33,941 nucleotides of DNA from Hondaea fermentalgiana (Eukaryota; Sar; Bigyra; Thraustochytrida; Thraustochytriidae): NCBI GenBank assembly GCA_014084085.1, contig NPFB01000124.1, forward strand, positions 85,580 through 119,520, given 5' to 3'. Below, one piece after another: positions 1 through 9,366 of the stretch. Numbering within the stretch: position 1 is the first letter of the stretch; each line of letters begins with the position of its first letter. The notes under the pieces are model-generated. The model was not told the origin of the DNA. It searched no databases and was given only the letters and a program-made list of their open reading frames with translations. Both the position numbers and the translations under genes were made by a program.

Positions 1-894
1 GCCCGCGCGAGGTGCCGAGCGCGCGGCGGATCCTCGGTGCCCCCGGGGCCGAGGCCGACGCGGCCGACGTGGACCCCGAGCCGCTCTCGCGCCGCTCTCG
101 CGCGAGGCAGAACCGCTAGCCGCGGCGCCGCAGCAGACCGCTCTCTCTCGAAGGCGAGCGCGGCGCGGCGCGGAGCCGCCTTCGCGCGGCAGCAAAACCC
201 GAACGCGAGACGCTCTCGTTTCATCGCCGCGAGATACGTGCTCATCCATCCGTCGATCTGCATACCTTCCGCGCCGAGGAGAGCGCGCGCGAGCCCGTCC
301 TCGCGGAGAGGAGAGCCGCGAGCCAGAGCTCTTGCGCCGCGGCCGCCAGCCAGCCAGCCAGGTCGGGCCGGCAGCTGCGAGCGACTCGCGGGCGCCGGGT
401 CGCGAGGCCCAGCTTGCATCGAGGGATTCGCTCGTCCCGAAGCGCAAGGAGAAGAAGTCGGCGACAGTCTCGCGCACGGACGCCGAGGCCCAGCGGTAAC
501 AGCCGCCAAGAAGGGCTCGTCCAGCGAGCAGGCCTGCAAAACAGTAAGCGGGCAGGACAGCTAGCGGGCCCGAGGGACTCGCTTGCTTGCTTGCTTTCGT
601 CAGGGGCTCGGTCATCGGTGCACCTTGTGAAAGAGAGTGAAACAGGTTCTCCGTTTCTTCTCGCGAGAGAGCTAGTTTGAGAGCGCGTGCGCGGAACCGG
701 AAAGGTCCTGGGGCTAGTCATCCATCCAGCCAGTTAGCCAGGGTCAGCAAACCCGAAACTCACTCGGGAATAAGCGAACGAGAAGAGGAGCAGGCGAAGC
801 AAAGCCAAGCCCGGCCAAGCCAAGCCAAGGAACCAAACCGAATCGAACCGCGCGCCCCTTTGCTGCGCGTGAGCGAGGAACCAGTCCTTGGGGG
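1..894. other. gene-free GC-rich leader upstream of the zinc-finger gene
   Basis: No convincing protein is encoded here. The open frames on both strands are low-complexity and rich in Arg, Ser and Ala, as expected by chance in GC-rich DNA. The stretch contains short CCAGC-type and CAAGC-type iterations (around 345-365, 580-595 and 800-830). It probably carries the promoter and 5' untranslated region of the gene starting at 895. No specific promoter element could be identified. Confidence 0.5.
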
Positions 895-2184
895 ATGGTG
901 GTCCGCAACCCAGCCGCCTTTGACATCATGCCCCTTGACCAGTTGGGGAGCGAGATGAAGAATCATCACGAACTATTTGACATGAGCACCACCGACTTCG
1001 GCAACGAGGACACGGAGATGGACCTCTTTCCCGAACAGCACGACGCGAGTAACCCCATGATGATGGAGTTCGAAGGAAGCGAGATGCTTTCCATTCCCGA
1101 GCAGGAGCAGCTCTGCCAACAAATCACCAAGCTGTCCGGCGAGTCACTCATGGCGCTGCAGGCGCTCATCAAGAAGGAAGACCCACGATCATTGCGGTAC
1201 GAGAATGCGCAGTGGGAGTTCGACACTAGCACAATGCGGCCCGACATGGTGCGCAAGATCAGAGACTTTGTCGACGATGCGATGGACGAGGAGGTGCTGG
1301 CGCTTACCAGCACACCGTCTTGGTCGCTTTCGGCAACCTTGCCGGAACCCGCGCCCGTTCCTCAGCCCTTCTACCACAAGATGGGCCGAGGCGCTGCGCG
1401 CAAGGAGCAGGATGCCACCTCTGCCGCTATCCCCGCGCAGCTTGATGCGGGATCGCAGCAACCTCAGTTTAGCCAGGCCACCGAGGCCACCGAGCCCGAG
1501 CAGCATCGCCCCCGCCCGCGTGCGCGGACGCAAAGCTCGCTGACGGAAGCCATGCAAGAGAGTCCCATGATTCATCCGAGTCATTACCCCGAGTACAGCC
1601 AGTCTCCTCGCGTTTCGTCAAGCTTTGACGCCACGGATCTTTCACGAGACCAGAACAAGAAGGTTTTGAACGCAGAGGCCGCTTCGCGACCAAGTGCTCC
1701 TGCTTCCACTTCGACCCGACCGGTCAAGCCAAAGCGCATGCGCGCTGCTTCGGGCCCGGCCCTGAGCCGTGGCGAGCTTCTCGAGACGATGAGCGATATC
1801 AAGATCTTTCGACCACTGGAAACCCCAGGCAAAAAGAAGGACATCCGATTCATGTGCGATGCCTGCGGAAAGGGCTTTCGAAAGCGAAGCGAAGTGGTTG
1901 TCCACGTTCGCGTGCATACTGGCGAACGACCTCTCAAGTGCTCCATGTGTGACAGGTGCTTTGCTCACCCGTCTAACCTTCGCGCGCACGAGCGCAAGCA
2001 CCCGGAAGCCAACAAGTTCAGCTGTACGGTCGCGGGCTGTGGTGAGACCTTCACAGACCAAGCTCGTCTCAAGAGCCACATGATGGCCCATCAAAAGGCA
2101 GTCTTTGCCTGCGCGCATTGCGGCAAGCACTTTCGAACGCAGCAGCGTCTGCAAAGTCATGAGGCGCAATACCACATGGGGTGA
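895..2184 (+). CDS. NET-like domain / four C2H2 zinc-finger protein, putative transcription regulator
   Basis: The protein has 429 residues. Residues 20-62 are acidic and Met-rich. Residues 64-130 match the layout of the NET (extra-terminal) domain of BET proteins: L-S-x-x-E-x-x-x-L, then I-T-K-L-S-G-E, then W-E-F-D-T-S-T-M-R-P followed by R-x-F-V. Residues 140-310 are a disordered Pro/Ser/Ala-rich linker with a basic patch (RPVKPKRMR). Four C2H2 fingers end the protein: C321/C324/H337/H341, C349/C352/H365/H369 (with the standard TGERP linker before it), C377/C382/H395/H399 and C406/C409/H422/H427, two residues before the stop. The fingers predict nuclear sequence-specific DNA binding, and the NET-like part predicts binding of chromatin-associated peptides. 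The ATG at 895 has G at -3 and +4. The gene is convergent with the reductase at 2901. The zinc fingers are certain; the NET assignment was made by eye. Confidence 0.9.
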   Translation: MVVRNPAAFDIMPLDQLGSEMKNHHELFDMSTTDFGNEDTEMDLFPEQHDASNPMMMEFEGSEMLSIPEQEQLCQQITKLSGESLMALQALIKKEDPRSLRYENAQWEFDTSTMRPDMVRKIRDFVDDAMDEEVLALTSTPSWSLSATLPEPAPVPQPFYHKMGRGAARKEQDATSAAIPAQLDAGSQQPQFSQATEATEPEQHRPRPRARTQSSLTEAMQESPMIHPSHYPEYSQSPRVSSSFDATDLSRDQNKKVLNAEAASRPSAPASTSTRPVKPKRMRAASGPALSRGELLETMSDIKIFRPLETPGKKKDIRFMCDACGKGFRKRSEVVVHVRVHTGERPLKCSMCDRCFAHPSNLRAHERKHPEANKFSCTVAGCGETFTDQARLKSHMMAHQKAVFACAHCGKHFRTQQRLQSHEAQYHMG

Positions 2185-2900
2185 AGAAAGTCGCAAGGAT
2201 TGAGTGGAGTTAGGCTGCACAATTTGCGTACTGCATGCAGTTCACATACCAATGGAGAAACTTGAAAGGAGAGGCAAGGTCGACCTCGCACAATACATAC
2301 ACCCTTTTCTCTCAGATTCGGCGTCCGCCAATGTCGCTCAAGTAGCCTGAGCTCGCAGCGTTACGTTGCATCAGCCGGTGGGCGTCGGCCAAGCTCATGT
2401 AAATACATACCATGCCATACCTAAGTAAACTATGAAAACAAAAAAGATTGTTCTACCTCCACCAAAAAGATTGTTTTACCAGAAAATCCTTCACATGTTC
2501 TACACTCGACAGGAAAAAGACACACGAAAAGGAGTGGTGGCAAAGCAAAGTGCAGGGCTCTTTACAATTTTCCAGCTCAGTGCGCAAATAAGTGACAAGA
2601 AGGCTTGTAAATTCAAGTGGTAGGAGGTGCCTTGCAGCCTTCGCTTGACTCGCGACCACTTTGCTTTTGGTTTTGCTTTTTCCATCAGCGTGTCAAAGAG
2701 CGGCAGATTAATTTTTGTTTCTCAAAAGATTTGGCTCAGGTAGGTAGATGCGTTGCAGCGGGTTTCCAGCTCTTGTTCTCTACTTTCGTCCCCCCTTGTT
2801 TTTCACTCAGCGTCTGCATTGAATTCCAAGTTCACTTGCGCCCTCGCTGCCAAGAAACGAACGTTGTGAGCACACCTCGCCAGCAGAGCAGCAAGAGTCT
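2185..2900. other. convergent intergenic spacer
   Basis: This spacer lies between the 3' ends of the zinc-finger gene (+) and the cytochrome b5 reductase gene (-). It is more AT-rich than its neighbours and presumably holds both 3' untranslated regions. It contains a 17-bp direct repeat (2441-2457 and 2464-2480, one mismatch). No gene is supported. Confidence 0.5.
2441..2480. repeat. 17-bp direct repeat, two copies
   Basis: The unit AAAAAGATTGTTCTACC at 2441-2457 recurs at 2464-2480 with one C-to-T change, separated by 6 bp. It lies in the 3' spacer between two convergent genes. Its function is unknown. Confidence 0.7.
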
Positions 2901-3845
2901 TTAAAACTCAATGACGTTTCTGGACGCATGGCCGACCTTTTCCAAGTTTGGCTTGCAAGCGAACTTGATCATGGGCGGAGGACCGCACATAAGAATAAGC
3001 GTGTCGTCTGCTGGTGCTGGCATGTGCTCGCGAATCATCTCTTCCGAAATGAAACCCTTTGAGTGGGTCCAGTTCTCAGGCGGCGCGTCCAGGGTGTAGT
3101 GCAGATGAAAGCGACCCGGATTCTCGGCCGCGAGCTTTTCGAGCATATCGCGCACGAGAATGTCGTCCTCGGTCTTGTTAGCAAAAATCAAGCTCACCTC
3201 CGTTGCATCACTGTCGTCTGACATGATGGCCGTGATGACCTGAAGCATGGGTGTGATGCCCGTGCCACCAGCGAGCATGCCCACCTTCTTCACCTCGCGA
3301 GTCTTGCGCATGATCTTGAAGGTGCCCTTGCCCAGGTACTCGTAGAGTCCAAAGGGGCCCTGAACATCGATCGTGTCGCCTACCTTGAGCGTCTCGAAGT
3401 AAAGTGACATTTTGCCACCATCCGAGAACTGCTCGAGCACGCCGCCATGGTACACCTTGATGAAGAGATCAAAGTAGCCGAGGTTCTTGTCGCTCGATGT
3501 AGGCGTGTACTTGCGCTCGATCTCGGGTTTGCCAAAGTCCACGTCGGGCCGGCCATTCCACTCGCCCTCCTTGATACCCTTGGGTGTAGGGCAAAAAACC
3601 TTAATGTGCTTGCCGATAGGTAGACCAAACACGTCGTTGGGCTTGGGCAAGCCAAAGCGGTACAGACGAGTGTCGTGTGATAGGTCCTTGCGCTCGATGA
3701 GCGGCACCGCGACGCGCTCCTTGTTCAGAAATACCGCACCGGGTGTCTCATCGCTCCCCGATTTGCGCAGCAAATAAACAATCACAGTCACCAGCACGAC
3801 GCCCACGCCAATCAGATACGGCAAGAGATCGTTGAGGTTCTCCAT
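2901..3845 (-). CDS. CYB5R: NADH-cytochrome b5 reductase, N-terminally membrane-anchored
   Basis: This 314-residue flavoprotein should move electrons from NADH through FAD to cytochrome b5, feeding lipid desaturation, elongation and sterol synthesis at the ER or outer mitochondrial membrane. Residues 8-26 form one hydrophobic anchor. The FAD-binding signature R-K-Y-T-P-T-S-S is at 111-118, and G-G-K-M-S at 143-147 belongs to the same lobe. The NADH lobe shows G-G-T-G-I-T-P-M at 193-200 and C-G-P-P-P-M at 287-292. The protein ends V-I-E-F, and the length is normal for the family. The frame stays open 65 codons upstream, but that stretch is Arg/Cys-rich low-complexity sequence over a CGCA/CGTA microsatellite. 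The ATG at 3845, just before the anchor, is therefore the chosen start. The gene is head-to-head with the acyltransferase at 5165. Confidence 0.95.
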   Translation of the reverse strand: MENLNDLLPYLIGVGVVLVTVIVYLLRKSGSDETPGAVFLNKERVAVPLIERKDLSHDTRLYRFGLPKPNDVFGLPIGKHIKVFCPTPKGIKEGEWNGRPDVDFGKPEIERKYTPTSSDKNLGYFDLFIKVYHGGVLEQFSDGGKMSLYFETLKVGDTIDVQGPFGLYEYLGKGTFKIMRKTREVKKVGMLAGGTGITPMLQVITAIMSDDSDATEVSLIFANKTEDDILVRDMLEKLAAENPGRFHLHYTLDAPPENWTHSKGFISEEMIREHMPAPADDTLILMCGPPPMIKFACKPNLEKVGHASRNVIEF

Positions 3846-5164
3846 CGCGCCGATCTCTGTCGTGCGCCGCTGCGATCTCGTCACCTGCCTGTGTCTGCTG
3901 CGTCTCCTTCGCACGCCGGCACGCACGCACGCACGCACGTACGTACTACAGCTGGCCAGGCCCGATGATCGCGACGGACAACCCAAGCCGGTCTGTCGTC
4001 TGCGTGGCAAGCAAGAAGGCTTCACGCCTCGCGCAGCCACAGCTCCCGCTCCAGCCTCGCTCCTCCCTCGGGCTTCGCCAAGACCTCGCCGTCGCGCGCA
4101 GGCAGAGCGAGCAATGGTTTCTGGCAGAGTGCGTCATGATTTCGGAGCGCGCATGTCATGTCGGCGCATGCTCCCCAAAGAAGGGGTTGCGCAATCATCG
4201 CGACGATCGAACAGCAAGCGCTGTGGCGCTTCCAGGTCGCATCTTCGAGACATGCGCCCTTGGCGACCGGGTGCCCATCGCGCGAGGCGACTCGGCGAGA
4301 AGGTAGAGGGAAGGAAGCCCGAACACGCGGACTTGGGCTAGTCCCTCTACATTGGACACATACGCAGCGAGCGGGATGGTGGATAGGAGCGGGGCAGCAT
4401 CCGCATGTACGAAGGAAGTATTATGACATGGAGATCGCTACGAATCACATGAACGATGGGTCTCGCTCGCGTAAAATCAGGAAACGATTACTTTCATAAG
4501 GAAAGTAAAGAATCCTTTGCGGATCCAAGGGAGGTTCTTCTGCGCTGTCGTTGAACAGCGTTGTCGTGCGCGTGCCGTGAGTCTGCCCTTCGTTCCCTTC
4601 AAAGTAGTAACTACTACACTTACTTCGTTTGGGAATAGTGAACTTGAGACATCCGCATTCATTTTGTGACGCAAAACCGAAGCGCGAGCTTCTTGCGGGA
4701 AAAAAAAACCTCCCCCCCCCGGCAGCGGCAGCGGCAGGTGGTCTTTCTAAAGAAAGAAAATACCGGGGCTCGAATCTCTTTCTCATGTCTCGAATCCCGT
4801 GCGTCCCTTGCCAAGGATCCACAATCGACACGGCCCATCCCTGCGCTCTATTCGGTCACCACATGGCAGAGCTCAAATAGTAAATTGCAGCTAGAGAAAA
4901 CCTTGCTGTTCCCTGTGCGAACGAAATGGGTTGCGCAGATTGTCTTTTTCCTCTATTTATCCATGGCATCCGAATGACATTCGTGCTTTCATCCATGAGG
5001 CCCACAAGACGAAAACATCAAACGCAGAAGCGCGAGAGAGCCCCAAGGAGACGCGGCAGCCTTGCTCCCCGGGCGGGGGCCAAGACGCGGTTGCTCAGAG
5101 CACGCGGGCTATAGCACTGCTGGGAAACCACAAGGACGAAGTCACTTGTGCGTGCGACGCGACC
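3846..5164. other. divergent intergenic region between CYB5R and MCAT
   Basis: This 1.3-kb head-to-head spacer probably carries promoters for both flanking genes. It includes a CGCA/CGTA microsatellite (3921-3946) and, around 4700-4735, an A-run followed by a C-run and GGCAGC iterations. The open frames on both strands (for example around 4445-4831 and 3832-4341) have no recognisable domain and biased composition, so I do not call them genes. Confidence 0.45.
3921..3946. repeat. (ACGC)n/(ACGT)n microsatellite
   Basis: Alternating CGCA and CGTA tetranucleotides lie about 75 bp upstream of the reductase ATG, within its likely 5' untranslated or promoter region. Confidence 0.8.
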
Positions 5165-6301
5165 ATGATGTGGACGAAATCATTGGGCCTGCCCCTGCGG
5201 ACGGTCCCGCGAACCGCGAAGGCAGCGGCGGCTTCCGCGCAGCGCGGACTCATGATGCAGGCTAGCAGACTTCAGGAGAGCGATAAAAACGACTTTGTGC
5301 TCATTTTCCCTGGTCAAGGATCGCAGGCCGTTGGCCGCGCGCAGCCGTGGCTTGAGCGCTTTGAGCAACTCGTACAGCCTGTCTTTGACGAGGTCGACGA
5401 GGCCTTGCAGGATGATGTATGCAACCGCTTGCTGCTACGAGGACCCCAGGACGAGCTTGATCTTACAGAAAATGCGCAACCAGCTATCATGGCTTTGTCC
5501 ATCGCCGTCACGCGGGTACTTGATCATGAACTTGGCCTCGGCGCCGCGAGCCCGCATTGCAAGATGGCCCTCGGCCACTCACTCGGCGAATTCACCGCCA
5601 TGGTGGCCACAGGGGCCCTCGAGCTTGCGGACGCTGCACGCATTGTACGCGCTCGGGGCCGTGCCATGCAAACGGCCAGCAACATGTTTTTCCGGGAGCG
5701 CGCTGATGGTGACGATGACTTTGCCATGTACGCAATAATGCCCATTGGATACGAAAAGGCGGCAGAAGCATGCGCTCTCGCTCTTCAAGATCTTGGCGAG
5801 GACTCTCACGTCTGTCAGGTGGCCAATGCTAATAGTCCTAAACAGGTTGTTCTGAGCGGATCGCGCCTTGCCGTCTCGCGTGCCGTGGAAATTGCCAAGG
5901 AGAAATTCCGCGCCCGAAGGGCTACACCTCTGCGCGTATCTGCGCCTTTTCATTGCCGCGTCATGGCAGACGCTCGGCCAGCATTGGAAGAGGCCCTCAG
6001 CGCTGCAAAGTCTTGGCGCCATCCCGACGTTCCCATCATTTCCAATGTTACTGCTGAGCCCGTCCTATCCGCAGACGCACTTCAAGAGTTGGCTCTTGAG
6101 CAGCTCACAAGCACTGTGCGCTGGGACGCCTGCGTGCATACCGCACTTCAGGGCGCCGCGAACGCGAGTTTTATCGAGGCTGGAGGTAAGGTTCTCTCGC
6201 CACTCGTCTCTGCTGTCGGTGGCAAGAACGTTCGCGTTTTCCCCGTTTCGGACACTATCGACCTGCCAACACCGCAAGACTTTCCGCAGGTCTCTCCATG
6301 A
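5165..6301 (+). CDS. MCAT: malonyl-CoA:acyl-carrier-protein transacylase, probably mitochondrial
   Basis: The protein has 378 residues and is a FabD/MCAT-type acyltransferase. It should load malonyl groups onto acyl carrier protein for type II fatty acid synthesis. The oxyanion-hole motif G-Q-G-S-Q is at 50-54. The nucleophile elbow G-H-S-L-G-E-F is at 137-143, with Ser139 catalytic. R164-G165 is the Arg that holds the malonyl carboxylate. The catalytic His is H263 in S-A-P-F-H. V-A-N-A-N-S-P-K-Q-V-V-L-S-G and G-G-K-V-L-S-P-L-V complete the fold. Residues 1-40 are rich in Ala, Arg, Lys and Ser and almost lack acids until residue 38, like a mitochondrial presequence. The frame extends upstream to 4931, but that part is low-complexity, so the ATG at 5165 (Met-Met-Trp) is preferred. 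An acyltransferase working with another synthase is possible but less likely for a free-standing protein with such a leader. Confidence 0.93.
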   Translation: MMWTKSLGLPLRTVPRTAKAAAASAQRGLMMQASRLQESDKNDFVLIFPGQGSQAVGRAQPWLERFEQLVQPVFDEVDEALQDDVCNRLLLRGPQDELDLTENAQPAIMALSIAVTRVLDHELGLGAASPHCKMALGHSLGEFTAMVATGALELADAARIVRARGRAMQTASNMFFRERADGDDDFAMYAIMPIGYEKAAEACALALQDLGEDSHVCQVANANSPKQVVLSGSRLAVSRAVEIAKEKFRARRATPLRVSAPFHCRVMADARPALEEALSAAKSWRHPDVPIISNVTAEPVLSADALQELALEQLTSTVRWDACVHTALQGAANASFIEAGGKVLSPLVSAVGGKNVRVFPVSDTIDLPTPQDFPQVSP

Positions 6302-6924
6302 AAAGCAAAGAAAAGGCAAATCTCTGGCCAAGCCGCAGCTACGCGAGGGTTGACTTTCTATTTCCGTTCCCGTTGCCTAATGTAGGTTCAATTTGCATTG
6401 CGTTTGCTTGCGTCTGCTTTTTAGTGAATTGACTGTGAAGTGAAAGTGAGGGATGGCACGCAGCGAGCACCTCTCTGCACAATCAATAGCTCCAACCTCG
6501 TCCGGTCCATGTACACACGTGGGGCCAGGCAAACCCGCTTTTCCAATCCGCCCTTTTTCCACTAGGCACACACTCACACAGACCGACTGTCTGTGATAAA
6601 CACAACCGCGGGTTTGCTTGTTTTGTTGGTTTGTTTGTTTGTTTGTTTGTTTGTTTGTTTGTTTGTTTGTTTGTTCGTTTGTTAGTTTGTTTGGTTTGCG
6701 CGCGTGCGCTCGTTTTCTCAAGCTCGCTCGACCCTCACCTCACCTCACCTCGCCGGGGCGCCACACCAAAGACAGTTCTGTGCGCTCGTGCCGCTCGCCG
6801 CCCGCACGGGCCGCAGCGCGCGGGGAGAGAGGCCGGGAGGCGCGAGAGGTGCTTGCTTCTCGACGCAAGGCAAGGCAAGGCACAAGGCAAAGCAAGGCGA
6901 TAGAAGCAGCGGCGAGCGGCACCC
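6302..6924. other. intergenic spacer with GTTT microsatellite
   Basis: This lies between the tandem plus-strand genes MCAT and the CRAL-TRIO gene. It holds a long GTTT repeat (6628-6694), CCTCA iterations at 6735-6752 and AAGGC iterations around 6865-6885 shortly before the next ATG. It is the likely 3' untranslated region of one gene and promoter of the next. No gene is supported. Confidence 0.5.
6628..6694. repeat. (GTTT)n microsatellite
   Basis: About 16 near-perfect GTTT units lie here, with interruptions near the 3' end (TTCG, TTAG). Frames through it read Phe/Val/Cys/Leu repeats and are not real proteins. Confidence 0.9.
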
Positions 6925-7749
6925 ATGGCGACGGAGACGACGACTGCCTCGGCGCCTGCGTCGGCGTCCGTGCCTGCAAGCGCGCCGGCAACAGCACCAG
7001 CGCCAGCGCCGGGCTCTAGCCCGCTCGAAGAACTTGTGCAAGGCGCAGAGCTCGAGGCTTGCAAAGAGCTACAGCAACGAGTTCCAGAGGCAAGTCCGGG
7101 CCAAGTCGTGAGGTTCTTGCGTGCGCGAGATGGTAAAGTTGATGACGCAGAGACCTTTCTGAAAGCCAATTTGGCATGGCGCAAGGAGACTCTCCCCATT
7201 GAACCGACCGCCGAAGTTCGTGCCGAGCTGGAAAAGCTCAAGTTCTTAATTTACGGCAAGGATAAGGAAGGGCGTCTTATCGTACTTGTGCGCAGCAAAG
7301 TCATGGGCAAGCACACGTACGAAAACCTCGAGATAGTGCAAAAGGCCACGATTATTCTGGCAGAGTACGTCGAGCACCTCGCAGGACCAACTGGTCTCAT
7401 GACTGTCGTCTACTCGCGCCTTGACGCGACCCGCAAGAATATGGATTTCGATGTGGTCAAGGTTGTTGCTGGCCTCATGCAGGACAACTACCCGGAGCGT
7501 CTTCATCAAGCCATGGCTGCGCCGACAGGCCCTCTGTTGCGCGGTGCATGGAAGGTCGTGCAGCTTTTCTTCGATCCTCGAACCCGTGCGAAGCTCTGTC
7601 TAGTCAAGGATGTAGACGGCTTCAAGGACGCTGTAGACGCCTCGTCGCTTCCCACAGAGATTGGAGGCACATGCACTGAACCTCTTTCCGTGCAGCCTAT
7701 CGTTGAATTCGCCGAGCAAGCTTGGGCTGCCTCGCGAACGGAAACTTAG
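6925..7749 (+). CDS. SEC14-like CRAL-TRIO lipid-transfer protein
   Basis: The protein has 274 residues. Residues 5-32 are an Ala/Pro/Ser-rich leader. The CRAL-TRIO N-terminal helical part lies near 55-90, with V-V-R-F-L-R-A-R-D-G-K-V-D-D-A and a following W-R-K-E. The lipid-binding CRAL-TRIO lobe spans about 105-252. It includes G-R-L-I-V-L, Y-P-E-R-L-H (189-194, the usual Y-P-E-R-L), the gate-helix region around 203-222 and L-P-x-E-I-G-G-T (242-249). Such proteins carry phosphatidylinositol, phosphatidylcholine or other hydrophobic ligands between membranes; which ligand cannot be read from the sequence. There is no GOLD or other extra domain, and the length suits a minimal SEC14. The ATG at 6925 is in good context (ACCCATGG). 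The gene is convergent with array gene A. Confidence 0.92.
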   Translation: MATETTTASAPASASVPASAPATAPAPAPGSSPLEELVQGAELEACKELQQRVPEASPGQVVRFLRARDGKVDDAETFLKANLAWRKETLPIEPTAEVRAELEKLKFLIYGKDKEGRLIVLVRSKVMGKHTYENLEIVQKATIILAEYVEHLAGPTGLMTVVYSRLDATRKNMDFDVVKVVAGLMQDNYPERLHQAMAAPTGPLLRGAWKVVQLFFDPRTRAKLCLVKDVDGFKDAVDASSLPTEIGGTCTEPLSVQPIVEFAEQAWAASRTET

Positions 7750-7974
7750 CATTGTCTTCTCCTCTCCTCTCCTTCCTCTCGTATCTTCTTTTCTTTCCGT
7801 TTCGTTCTCATTTCCCAAATGCTTTCCTTCTAATTTGGATTCTTTCTTTCTTTGTTCAACAGTCAGTTTCGTTTGTATTTCAGATAAACAATCAAGTCCA
7901 GGCTCACAGACAGTCCCATTCATACCTTGACTCGCTCATATGGCGCCCAGGCAGGTGCACGCCTGTTCGTTCCG

Positions 7975-9348
7975 TCACACAAGATCTTCTGACGCTGTAA
8001 AGAAATTCAGCGTCATGACAATAATGCTTGCCAAAACAACATTGTCCTGCCAGGAATGATAGCGCAGCTCGTTGCTCGTAAGAGAAACCTCTGCACACCA
8101 ACGGAGGATAGCTCGCTGCAAGAGCTCTTGCAGGACTTGTGCAATAAATAAAATTGTCCCACGCAGAGCAAGAGCTTGCGCTGCGTTGTTGGTCGTCAGC
8201 ACAGTCTCCACCGTAGCGGCCAAAATGACCACTTTTTCACCGAGCACTTCATCGTGTGTATGAAGAATGAGTTTTTCCCGCGCTAGCTGCGACCGCATGG
8301 CAAGCCACTGCGCCATCACGTTCGCGTCTTTGTCCATGCGGCCAGCGTCAAGCTTATAGTCCTGAGCCTTGCGTCGAATGTAGTCACACATCTTGACGTT
8401 CATCAGCGTCCCCGCCGCCTCCATTACAGATGCAGCGATGGCGGAAAGTACAAAGGCCCGAGTTGACGTCAACCGCAAAATTGCGATTTGCGAGGCAATG
8501 CTAAAGTTCAACCTCACCAAAATTGTGTAAAAGGTCAGGACCGCTCGATGCGATTCAGGTGGGAAAACCCACATGAACAGAAAACTCATCAGATCTGCCA
8601 CGAGCAGGCGTCCAACCAGCACAGAGAGAACCGGGAATGCGATACCATTGAGAAGCCACTCTTTAAGCCAAGAGTCCTCAAGATCCAGAGAAATGACGAG
8701 ATATGCGTAATACATGATTGTAAAGCATGCCACGATTGCAGATAAAAAATTACTCAACGTCAGGAACGACGTCTGAAAAGAGCATAATCTCTCGCGCCTC
8801 AATGACTGCGCTGCATACATTTCCACCATGATGCTTAGCCCCAGCGCAATTGAGAAGAGAAATATTGACATGTGATCGTTTGTCCATGGTAGACCGTACC
8901 GGATGCCCAAGGCGAGTGTTGCGAGGCTGATACTCTCTTTCATAAAGATAATGAGCATTGTCTGCACTCGACTCATCCTCACTCTGCGCCACAGAAAAAT
9001 GAGAGATATTGCAAAACTAAGATCTCCTATTGCGAATGTGATAACTGCCTTGTACTGGGAGAAGTCAGGCGTGGTAATAAGTTTTTGTCGCAACGTATGA
9101 TTGCACACAACGGCGATCACGATGAACAAAGCGGAAGGCCATAATCTCAATATGCAGAAAAGAGTATGCTCGACCTCACTCCGCCACGTAGCCTCTCCTG
9201 TCACACATTCGCTTCGAAGACTTAGAATACTCTCTGCACGAATTAGTCGCGACGCAGTAGATTGATCTCCCAGCGCGTGTATCTCGCTCCGCGGCGCGTG
9301 TGCCGGCTCCGGTACGGGCGTCACGCGCACCGCCCGGGACTCCGGCAT
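7975..9348 (-). CDS. array gene A: multi-pass membrane protein of an unrecognised tandem family (divergent member)
   Basis: The protein has 457 residues. It is homologous to the five copies to its right, but is one of the two most divergent. The N-terminus (1-60) is cytosol-like and carries the family motif I-R-A-E-S-I-L-S-L (37-45). Hydrophobic stretches lie near 62-84, 100-119, 130-149, 159-178, 199-222, 230-262, 269-290, 298-314, 392-406 and 436-450. G-R-L-L-V-A-D (246-252) begins the most conserved core segment. A hydrophilic segment, 323-362, leads into the signature H-T-H-D-E (363-367) followed by G-E-K (370-372). It lacks the I-P-P-R element present in B, C, D and E. No catalytic domain known to me is present, and function is unknown. 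The ATG at 9348 is the first in frame, and the gene is separated from B by 819 bp. Confidence 0.88.
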   Translation of the reverse strand: MPESRAVRVTPVPEPAHAPRSEIHALGDQSTASRLIRAESILSLRSECVTGEATWRSEVEHTLFCILRLWPSALFIVIAVVCNHTLRQKLITTPDFSQYKAVITFAIGDLSFAISLIFLWRRVRMSRVQTMLIIFMKESISLATLALGIRYGLPWTNDHMSIFLFSIALGLSIMVEMYAAQSLRRERLCSFQTSFLTLSNFLSAIVACFTIMYYAYLVISLDLEDSWLKEWLLNGIAFPVLSVLVGRLLVADLMSFLFMWVFPPESHRAVLTFYTILVRLNFSIASQIAILRLTSTRAFVLSAIAASVMEAAGTLMNVKMCDYIRRKAQDYKLDAGRMDKDANVMAQWLAMRSQLAREKLILHTHDEVLGEKVVILAATVETVLTTNNAAQALALRGTILFIAQVLQELLQRAILRWCAEVSLTSNELRYHSWQDNVVLASIIVMTLNFFTASEDLV

Positions 9349-9366
9349 CCTCTTTGGCTGGCCGAG

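Noticed and set aside
4755..4815. CTCGAAT words resembling a tRNA T-loop
   Set aside because: The flanking bases do not form a 5-bp T stem, and no D arm, anticodon arm or acceptor stem could be built.
6618..7019. Phe/Val/Cys-rich frame over the GTTT repeat
   Set aside because: It is entirely a translation of the microsatellite followed by the 5' region of the CRAL-TRIO gene in the wrong frame.
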